Source: a bacterium HR12 (GTDB lineage: Bacteria > Actinomycetota > UBA4738 > HRBIN12). Taken from it: 5,904 nucleotides of DNA. The notes beneath the pieces are model-generated. The model did not search any database. It saw nothing but the letters and a program-made list of their open reading frames with translations, and was not told where the DNA came from. Shown here piece after piece: positions 1-4,646 of the stretch. The translations under genes were made by a program, and so were the position numbers. Each line of letters starts with the position of its first letter. The first letter of the stretch is position 1. The stretch covers positions 1 through 5,904 of the forward strand of contig BEHO01000089.1 in the NCBI GenBank assembly GCA_002898915.1, given 5' to 3'.

Positions 1-397
1 GGCGCTGGCCGACGCGCGCCGCCAGCGGGGCGCGGAGCCGGTCGTGCTCCAGGGCCCGGAGGGCGACCCCGGCGTTCGCGCCCGGACGGCCAACGCCGTG
101 GGGGCGACCGTGTGTCTCGGCCTCCGAGGGACCGAGGGCGCGGGCGCCTCCTGCGCCTACTGGGGGACGGCCACCTCCCACTCCCCCGCCGGTCGCCGGC
201 TCGCCGAGCTCATCCTCGCCGAGCTCGGTCGTCTCGGCGTTCGAGGGGATGGGACGCGGCCCCTCGGCGTCGCCCTCCTGCGGGAGACCCGCATGCCGGC
301 GGTCATCGTGGAGCTCCCCGGCGACCTTCCCGCGAGCGCCCAGGTCGCCGGCGCCCTCGTCGAGGCGATCGAGCGGTTCCTCTCCGGCTCCGCCTGA
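1..397 (+). CDS. N-acetylmuramoyl-L-alanine amidase-like protein (Amidase_3 / CwlM-like), 3' part only
   Basis: The gene enters from the left edge; the reading frame begins at base 2 and about 131 residues are visible before TGA at 395-397. The fold signature is the C-terminal half of Amidase_3: RTANAVGA, then an LA-rich helix (GRRLAELILAELG), then LLRETRMPAVIVE, which matches the family's 'vLr.t.mPavlvE' strand bearing the catalytic glutamate. In active enzymes these zinc amidases cut the MurNAc-L-Ala bond and have a Ser-Ile-His motif after the 'aN..aD' segment. Here that place reads CLGLRG, so the zinc-ligand histidine appears to be Arg, and the usual GFlsN after the glutamate is replaced by LPGD. 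From memory, mycobacterial CwlM, a cytoplasmic regulator of MurA encoded near parB, also has Arg there. A CwlM-like regulatory role is therefore an inference from this motif and from parAB nearby. The N-terminal half, including the other zinc ligands, lies outside the window. Confidence 0.8.
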   Translation, partial: ALADARRQRGAEPVVLQGPEGDPGVRARTANAVGATVCLGLRGTEGAGASCAYWGTATSHSPAGRRLAELILAELGRLGVRGDGTRPLGVALLRETRMPAVIVELPGDLPASAQVAGALVEAIERFLSGSA

Positions 398-435
398 CCC
401 TGGCCGTACCCGCCCTCACCGGCGACGGGCCAGGG
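398..435 (+). terminator. candidate hairpin just after the amidase-like gene
   Basis: Directly after the TGA, CCCTGGCC (398-405) is the exact reverse complement of GGCCAGGG (428-435). A 22-base loop separates them and can itself form a 4-bp CGCC/GGCG stem (411-414 with 421-424). No T-run follows. GC-rich actinobacterial terminators often lack one, but in DNA this GC-rich 8-bp stems also arise by chance. Confidence 0.3.
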
Positions 436-517
436 CGCCCATGGCCAGGCCGAGCAGGGCACCGAGCCCCAGCGCCGTGAGGATCCGCCGGAGCTCCGCC
501 GAGCCGCCACGCGCCAT
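416..517 (-). CDS. possible 33-residue single-pass membrane peptide
   Basis: On the minus strand an ATG at 517-515 opens 33 codons closed by TGA at 418-416. The peptide starts MARGGSAELRR, continues with an uninterrupted hydrophobic stretch (ILTALGLGALLGLAMGALA, residues 12-30) and ends RRR. This is the layout of a small membrane protein with positive charges on both sides and a glycine-rich, small-residue helix. Nearly all its codons end in G or C, like the real genes here. It fills the gap between the amidase-like gene (converging) and the oxidoreductase gene (diverging) without overlapping either. Upstream there is only a weak GGGGTGG about 12 bases before the start. GC-rich non-coding DNA readily yields Ala/Gly/Leu/Arg runs, so this may be chance. 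I do not recognise a family. Confidence 0.35.
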   Translation of the reverse strand: MARGGSAELRRILTALGLGALLGLAMGALARRR

Positions 518-532
518 GGCACGATGATGCCA
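517..532. promoter_or_regulatory. TGGCA-N6-TGCCA dyad, possible operator
   Basis: TGGCA (517-521) and TGCCA (528-532) form a perfect 5-bp inverted repeat around CGATGA, with the two central bases also symmetric. It sits 47 bases upstream of the oxidoreductase start codon and overlaps the start of the possible minus-strand small ORF. A dimeric repressor or activator of the oxidoreductase could bind here, but no such regulator is encoded in the window. Confidence 0.25.
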
Positions 533-566
533 CCCCGAGACGCGCACGGAACGGCGGGACGAGATC

Positions 567-576
567 AGGAGGAGGA
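567..576 (+). promoter_or_regulatory. strong Shine-Dalgarno for the LLM oxidoreductase
   Basis: AGGAGGAGGA ends three bases before the ATG at 580; the first AGGAGG (567-572) is 7 bases from it, a near-ideal spacing. This fixes the start at 580. It also contrasts with the next gene downstream, which has no such site. Confidence 0.75.
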
Positions 577-579
577 ACG

Positions 580-1533
580 ATGCGGTTCTGCCTCATGCTC
601 GAGGGTCAGGAGGACATCACCTGGGAGCGATGGCTCGCCGTCGCCGGAGCCGCCGAGCGGCTCGGTTTCGAAGGGCTGTTCACCTCCGACCACTACCTCT
701 CCGTCCAGGGGGTCCGCGAGCGCGGCTCCAACGACGCGTGGACGATCCTCGCGGGGCTCGCGGCGCGCACCGAGCGCCTCCGGCTCGGGACGCTCGTCTC
801 CCCCGTCACCTTCCGGCACCCGGCGCTCCTCGCGAAGATCGCGACGACCGTCGACCACATCTCCGGGGGCCGCGTCGAGATCGGGATGGGGGCCGGCTGG
901 TGGGAGGACGAGCACCGGGCCTACGGGTTCCCCTTCCCCTCCCCGCCCGAGCGCTTCGACCTGCTCGAGGAGCAGGTCGAGATCGTCCACGGCCTGTTCA
1001 CGCAGGAGCGCTTCTCCTTCCCGGGCTCACGCTACGCGCTGGAGGACTGCCGCTTCCTCCACGCCCCGATCCAACGACCGCACCCGCCGCTGATCCTCGG
1101 TGGACGCGTCGTCGGCCCCCGGATGCGCCGCCTCGTGGCCCGGTTCGCGGACGAGTTCAACACGGTCGGCGGCACCCCCGAGGAGGTCCGGGCGCGCTTC
1201 GAGCGCGTCCGCGCCGGCCTGCGGGAGGCGGGCCGCGATCCCGCGGAGGTCACGACGTCGTTCATGACGTGGTTCTACGTCGGCAGGGACGAGGCCGAGT
1301 GGCGCGAGCGCGTGGAGCGGGCGCGGCGGAACGATCCGGCCGCCGGCTCCTTCGACGAGTACCTGGCGCAGATCTCCCGCGACTGCCTCGTCGGCACGCC
1401 CGAGGAGGTCGTCCGGCGGCTCCGCGAGTACGAGGCGGTCGGCGTCCAGCGCGTCTACCTGAACCACGAGCTCGTCGACGACCCGGAGCACCTCGAGCTC
1501 GTCGCGCGGGAGGTCCTGCCGGCCATGGCCTGA
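580..1533 (+). CDS. LLM-class flavin/F420-dependent oxidoreductase (luciferase-like)
   Basis: This is a 317-residue TIM-barrel oxidoreductase of the bacterial luciferase superfamily, the usual length for the family. It is presumably soluble, using F420 or FMN for hydride transfer to an unknown substrate. Visible signatures are the N-terminal strand MRFCLMLEGQ, GLFTSDHYL (residues 32-40), LRLGTLVSPVTFRHPALLAK (67-86) for the second and third barrel strands, SGGRVEIGMGAGWW (95-108), RFDLLEEQVEI around 125-135, and RPHPPLILGG near 165-175, where family members contact cofactor phosphate. The start MRF.LM.EGQ and the WWEDEHRAYGFPFP segment are like the actinobacterial F420-dependent subgroup typified by Rv1855c. 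The cofactor is therefore more likely F420 than FMN, though the sequence alone does not prove it. The start is set by the strong ribosome binding site at 567-576. A hairpin covers its stop codon and the next gene has its own apparent promoter, so it is probably transcribed alone. Confidence 0.93.
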   Translation: MRFCLMLEGQEDITWERWLAVAGAAERLGFEGLFTSDHYLSVQGVRERGSNDAWTILAGLAARTERLRLGTLVSPVTFRHPALLAKIATTVDHISGGRVEIGMGAGWWEDEHRAYGFPFPSPPERFDLLEEQVEIVHGLFTQERFSFPGSRYALEDCRFLHAPIQRPHPPLILGGRVVGPRMRRLVARFADEFNTVGGTPEEVRARFERVRAGLREAGRDPAEVTTSFMTWFYVGRDEAEWRERVERARRNDPAAGSFDEYLAQISRDCLVGTPEEVVRRLREYEAVGVQRVYLNHELVDDPEHLELVAREVLPAMA

Positions 1534-1544
1534 GGATGGCCGGC
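1518..1544 (+). terminator. 9-bp perfect hairpin enclosing the oxidoreductase stop codon
   Basis: GCCGGCCAT (1518-1526) is the exact reverse complement of ATGGCCGGC (1536-1544), with a 9-base loop that contains the TGA at 1531-1533. A second small hairpin follows at once, CCGTC-CGCC-GACGG (1546-1559). No T-run follows either. The paired stems at the end of a gene, just before a separate -10 box, fit a GC-type terminator. An attenuator or processing site would also fit. Confidence 0.45.
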
Positions 1545-1562
1545 CCCGTCCGCCGACGGTGC

Positions 1563-1568
1563 TAGGCT
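1563..1568 (+). promoter_or_regulatory. -10 box TAGGCT of a probable leaderless promoter for the aminotransferase
   Basis: TAGGCT matches the actinobacterial TANNNT -10 consensus and ends 9 bases before the ATG at 1578. A transcript would then begin at or within a few bases of the start codon. The intervening bases (CGGACCCCC) hold no Shine-Dalgarno, as expected for a leaderless mRNA. No recognisable -35 lies at the usual distance; that region instead forms the CCGTC/GACGG hairpin. Confidence 0.45.
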
Positions 1569-1577
1569 CGGACCCCC

Positions 1578-2804
1578 ATGGCCTCGTTCGACGTCGACCC
1601 CTACGCCGAGCTGTACGCGCGGCGCACCGGGGGCATGTCCGCCTCCGAGGTGCGAGCGCTGTTCGCCGTCGCCGCCAGGCCCGAGGTCGTGTCCTTCGCG
1701 GGCGGCATGCCCTTCGTCCAGGCGCTCCCCCGGGAGCAGGTGCTCGAACTGCTCGAGGGGGTCCTGATGGACCGGGCCGACGTCGCCCTCCAGTACGGGG
1801 GCGGCCAGGGGTCGCCGGCGCTGCGCGAGCGTCTCGTCATGCTCATGGCCGAGGAGGGCACGAGCGCCGATCCGGAGGAGGTCGTCGTCACGACCGGGGC
1901 CCAGCAGGCGCTCGACCTCGTCGGCAAGGTCCTCATCGATCCCGGGGACCTCATCGCCGTCGAGGCCCCCTCCTACGTCGGGGCGCTGTCGGCGTTCAGC
2001 GCCTACGAGCCGCGCTTCCTCCAGATCGAGCTCGACGAGGAGGGCATGGTGGTGGAGCAGCTCGAGGAGGCGCTCCTGCGGGGCGAGCGCCCCAAGTTCG
2101 TGTACACCGTCCCCACCTTCCACAACCCGGCCGGCGTCACCATGTCGCTCCGCCGGCGCGAACAGCTCGTCGCCCTGTGCCGAGAGGCCCACGTGCCCAT
2201 CGTCGAGGACAACCCCTACGGCCTGCTGCGCTTCGAGGGCGAGGCCCTGCCCACGCTCCGCTCCATGGACCCGCGGAACGTGATCTACCTGGGGACGGTG
2301 TCGAAGGTCTTCGCGCCCGGCGTGCGCGTCGGTTGGGTCCTGGCGGAGCCCGGGGTGCTGCAGCGCGTGGTGCTCGCCAAGGAGGCCGCCGACCTCTGCG
2401 GCAGCAACCTCACGATGCTCCTCACCGAGCGCTACCTCGCCGCGGACGCCTGGCGCGCCAACCTCGCCCTCCTGGTGGAGACCTATCGCCGCCGCCGGGA
2501 CGTGATGCTGGCCACCCTCGCCGAGCACTTCCCCGCCGACGCCACCTGGACCCGCCCGCAGGGCGGCTTCTACGTCTGGGTGCGCCTGCCCCCCTACCTC
2601 GACGCCCGGGCCCTCCTCGCCGCTGCGGTCGAGCGGCGCGTCGCCTACGTCCCCGGCACCGCCTTCTACCCGGACGGACGGGGCGCGGACGCGATGCGCC
2701 TCGCCTTCTGCTACCCGACCGAGGACCGGATCGCCGAGGGGGTGAGGCGCCTCGGGGAGCTCCTCGCCGAGGAGGAGGAGCTCTACCGGGCGATGTCGGG
2801 ATGA
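1578..2804 (+). CDS. PLP-dependent aminotransferase, class I/II (fold type I)
   Basis: This complete 408-residue cytoplasmic aminotransferase would move an amino group from an amino acid to a 2-oxo acid. Landmarks of the aspartate-aminotransferase fold are all present: substrate-loop VVSFAGGMP (37-45), QYGGGQGSPALRE (72-84), TTGAQQALDLV (105-115) at the PLP phosphate, EAPSY (129-133), HNPAG with Asn183, EDNPYG with Asp211 (pyridine nitrogen) and Tyr214, TVSKVFAPGVRVGW with the Schiff-base Lys243, and MRLAF with Arg374 for the substrate carboxylate. Overall it looks like the 2-aminoadipate/LysN/kynurenine type also found fused in MocR regulators, but there is no N-terminal DNA-binding domain. 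The substrate cannot be told from sequence. ATG at 1578 is chosen because the -10 box and the lack of a ribosome binding site suit leaderless initiation there. Its stop overlaps the ligase start (ATGA), so the two genes form one unit. Confidence 0.95.
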   Translation: MASFDVDPYAELYARRTGGMSASEVRALFAVAARPEVVSFAGGMPFVQALPREQVLELLEGVLMDRADVALQYGGGQGSPALRERLVMLMAEEGTSADPEEVVVTTGAQQALDLVGKVLIDPGDLIAVEAPSYVGALSAFSAYEPRFLQIELDEEGMVVEQLEEALLRGERPKFVYTVPTFHNPAGVTMSLRRREQLVALCREAHVPIVEDNPYGLLRFEGEALPTLRSMDPRNVIYLGTVSKVFAPGVRVGWVLAEPGVLQRVVLAKEAADLCGSNLTMLLTERYLAADAWRANLALLVETYRRRRDVMLATLAEHFPADATWTRPQGGFYVWVRLPPYLDARALLAAAVERRVAYVPGTAFYPDGRGADAMRLAFCYPTEDRIAEGVRRLGELLAEEEELYRAMSG

Positions 2805-3754
2805 CCGAGCGCGTCGCCGTCCTCGCCGGTGGTCGTTCTCCCGAGCGCGAGGTCTCCCTCCGCTCCGGCCACCGCGTGGCGACCGCGCTCCGCTCACGCG
2901 GCTACGACGCGGTCCTCATCGACCCCGCCGATGCCCCGCTCGTTGAGACGCTCTCCACCGCAAGGGTTTCGGCGTGTTCCCTCGCGCTCCACGGCAAGGA
3001 GGGGGAGGACGGCACCGTCCAGCGGCTCCTCGAGCTCCTCGACCTCCCGTACACCGGCGCGGGACCCCTCGCCTGCGAGATCGCCTTCGACAAGGTGCTC
3101 TGCAAGGCAACGCTGGCGCAGGCGGGCGTCCCCACCCCGCCCTGGGCCGTGATCGAGGCCGCGGCCCTCCGCGACCTCGGCGCCGGCGCCCTCCTGCACC
3201 GCCTTCCGGAACGGCTCGGCCTGCCCCTCGTCGTCAAGCCATCCCGGGCCGGGTCGGCCATGGGCCTCTCGTTCGTCGACCGCGAGGCCGAGCTCCCCCA
3301 CGCCGTCATGAACGCGCTCTCCTTCGCCGGAGCCGCGATCCTCGAGCGGCGCATCGAGGGCGTCGAGGTCGCCGTGTCCATGCTCGGCGAGGATCTCCTC
3401 CCCCTCGTGGAGGTGCGCCCCCGATCCGGCGTGTACGACTACGCCGCTCGCTACACCGCGGGCGCCACCGACTACCACGTCCCCGCCCGCCTCGACGCGG
3501 AGACCACGGAGCGCGTTCAAAACGTTGCAGCGCAAACGTTTCGGGCCCTCCGCCAGCGTGACGTCAGCCGGGCGGACGTGCTCGTGGACCCCGATGGCAA
3601 CCCCTGGGTGATCGACGTCAACGTCTCCCCGGGGATGACCGAGACCAGCCTCCTGCCGATGGCCGCCCAGGCCGCCGGGATCGCCTTCCCCGAGCTCTGC
3701 GAGCGGATCCTGCAGCTCGCCCTCGCGCGGGCGCGGGGCGGAGCTAGTCCGTAA
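2801..3754 (+). CDS. ddl: D-alanine--D-alanine ligase-like ATP-grasp enzyme
   Basis: The 317-residue protein has the length and motif order of Ddl, which makes D-Ala-D-Ala for peptidoglycan precursors using ATP. Motifs are GGRSPEREVSLRSG (10-23, with Glu15), ALHGKEGEDG (62-71), YTGAG (84-88), FDK (96-98), VVKPSRAGSAMG (144-155), VEVRPRSGVYDYAARY (203-218), SRAD (256-259) and DVNVSPGMTETSLLP (272-286). Against E. coli DdlB as I recall it, Ser150, Tyr216, Arg255, Asp257 and Asn272 are kept. Lys215 becomes Arg217, metal ligand Glu270 becomes Asp272, and Ser151 becomes Ala153. These are conservative, so it is probably active, but it may be a paralogue rather than the housekeeping enzyme. The ATG overlaps the aminotransferase stop and has no usable ribosome binding site close by (a GGAGGAGGAG run lies 20 bases upstream), so translation is probably coupled. 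The 3' end overlaps convergent parB by 11 bp. Codon use is odd at 3515-3541. Confidence 0.92.
   Translation: MTERVAVLAGGRSPEREVSLRSGHRVATALRSRGYDAVLIDPADAPLVETLSTARVSACSLALHGKEGEDGTVQRLLELLDLPYTGAGPLACEIAFDKVLCKATLAQAGVPTPPWAVIEAAALRDLGAGALLHRLPERLGLPLVVKPSRAGSAMGLSFVDREAELPHAVMNALSFAGAAILERRIEGVEVAVSMLGEDLLPLVEVRPRSGVYDYAARYTAGATDYHVPARLDAETTERVQNVAAQTFRALRQRDVSRADVLVDPDGNPWVIDVNVSPGMTETSLLPMAAQAAGIAFPELCERILQLALARARGGASP
3515..3541. repeat. A/T-rich patch with two AAACGTT copies inside the ligase gene
   Basis: AAACGTT occurs at 3520-3526 and 3534-3540, a 14-bp period. With the last base included, AAACGTT (3520-3526) and AACGTTT (3535-3541) make a perfect 7-bp inverted repeat with an 8-base spacer. 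Six of the nine codons here (Val239 to Phe247) end in A or T, against almost none in neighbouring sequence. The protein encoded is unremarkable, so the bias looks imposed at the DNA or RNA level. It does not match the parS consensus GTTTCACGTGAAAC or a DnaA box. Confidence 0.4.
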
Positions 3755-4646
3755 CGGACGAGACCTCGGCCTCGGGGGCGAGCCCCGGTCCGGAGCCGAC
3801 GATCTCCGACACGATGCGCTCGAGGTCGTCGGCCGAGCCGAACTCGATGATCACGCGTCCCCGCTTCCGCCCCATCTGGATCGTCACCCGGGTCGCGAGC
3901 TGCTCGGAGAGGATCTCCTCGACCTCGGCCAGGGACCCGAGGTCCTCTCGGGTGGCCGCCCTGGGCTGCTCCTTCTGGGCCGGCCGCTCGAGGTAGCGGC
4001 GAACGAGCTCCTCCACCTCGCGGACGGACAGCTCCTCGGCGGCCGCCCGGAGCGCGAGCGTCCGCTGCGCCTCCGCGTCGCCGAGCGCGAGCAGCGCGCG
4101 GCCGTGCCCAGCCTGGATCTTGCCCTCCACCAGGAGCCTTTGCACCTCCGGCGGAAGCTGGAGCAGTCGGATCGTGTTCGCGACGTGCGAGCGCGAAACC
4201 CCGAGGCGTTCGGCGAGCGTCTCCTGCTTCAGTCCGAGCTCCTCGAGCAGCTCGCGGAAGGCCTCGGCCAGCTCGATCGGGTTCAGGTCCTCGCGATGGA
4301 TGTTCTCGATCAGCGCCTCGCGCAACGACTCCGCGTCGTCGCTCTCGCGGAGGATCACCGGCACGGTCGCGAGACCGGCGAGCTTCGCAGCCCGGAGCCG
4401 TCGCTCGCCGGCGATGAGCTCGTACCCCCCGGGCACTCTCCTCACCACGATCGGCTGGAGGATGCCGACCTCCTGGATCGAGAGCGCGAGCGATCGGAGC
4501 GACTCGTCATCGAAGGTCGTCCTGGGCTGGCGCCGGTTCGGTGCGATGGATCCGATCGGCACCTCGAGCAACCCGGTCCCGAGCTCCTCGGGAGTCCCCG
4601 GGATCAGGGCGGAAAGCCCTCGACCCAACCCGCCGCGCTTCGTCAT
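3744..4646 (-). CDS. parB: chromosome-partitioning protein ParB
   Basis: This 300-residue centromere-binding CTPase binds parS sites, spreads as a DNA clamp and stimulates ParA, moving newly copied origins apart. Domains in order are the N-terminal ParA-contact segment KRGGLGRGLSALIP (3-16), the ParB/Srx CTPase domain with GGYELIAGERRLRAAKLAGL (73-92, nucleotide motif GERR at 80-83) and ENIHREDLNPIE (114-125), a helix-turn-helix (QETLAERLGVSRSHVANT, 141-158) with GHGRALL (180-186), a charged linker, and the C-terminal dimerisation domain (235-285). An ATG at 4676 would add ten residues. The 4646 start is preferred because family proteins begin close to the GGLGRGLSAL motif, GGAGG sits 6 bases upstream, and it forms an ATGA overlap with the parA stop. 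The two proteins are thus probably made from one mRNA. The TAG stop at 3746-3744 lies inside the convergent ligase gene. No perfect parS was seen by eye in the window. Confidence 0.97.
   Translation of the reverse strand: MTKRGGLGRGLSALIPGTPEELGTGLLEVPIGSIAPNRRQPRTTFDDESLRSLALSIQEVGILQPIVVRRVPGGYELIAGERRLRAAKLAGLATVPVILRESDDAESLREALIENIHREDLNPIELAEAFRELLEELGLKQETLAERLGVSRSHVANTIRLLQLPPEVQRLLVEGKIQAGHGRALLALGDAEAQRTLALRAAAEELSVREVEELVRRYLERPAQKEQPRAATREDLGSLAEVEEILSEQLATRVTIQMGRKRGRVIIEFGSADDLERIVSEIVGSGPGLAPEAEVSSVTD
3747..3759. terminator. small hairpin at the convergent ligase/parB ends
   Basis: GTCCG (3747-3751) and CGGAC (3755-3759) are inverted repeats around TAA, the ligase stop codon. 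It is the only symmetric element exactly at the tail-to-tail junction and could act in both directions. Five base pairs without a T-run is weak evidence. A further CGGGG/CCCCG stem (3773-3777 with 3783-3787) lies just inside parB. Confidence 0.2.

Noticed and set aside
517..532. Resemblance of TGGCACGATGATGCC to a sigma-54 -24/-12 promoter
   Set aside because: The GG-to-GC spacing is one base short, the -12 element lacks TTGC, and sigma-54 is generally absent from Actinomycetota.
2190..2195. CACGTG, the core of a parS site, inside the aminotransferase gene
   Set aside because: The flanks are GGCC and CCCA rather than GTTT and AAAC, so it lacks the outer arms ParB needs; the six bases alone are common.
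1559..2800. Arg/Pro-rich upstream extension of the ligase reading frame
   Set aside because: It is an out-of-frame shadow of the aminotransferase. Ddl homology begins at MTERVAVLAGG, whose ATG forms the ATGA overlap.
1455..2897. 480-codon open frame on the minus strand opposite the aminotransferase
   Set aside because: Its translation is a low-complexity mix of G, E, R, A, V and H with no fold motifs, while the plus strand encodes a full aminotransferase with all catalytic residues. Long antisense frames are expected at this GC content.
4177..4197. TTCGCG-N9-CGCGAA inverted repeat in parB
   Set aside because: It falls in codons for the conserved helix-turn-helix segment, where the amino acids explain the sequence, and a 6-bp CG-rich repeat is likely by chance.
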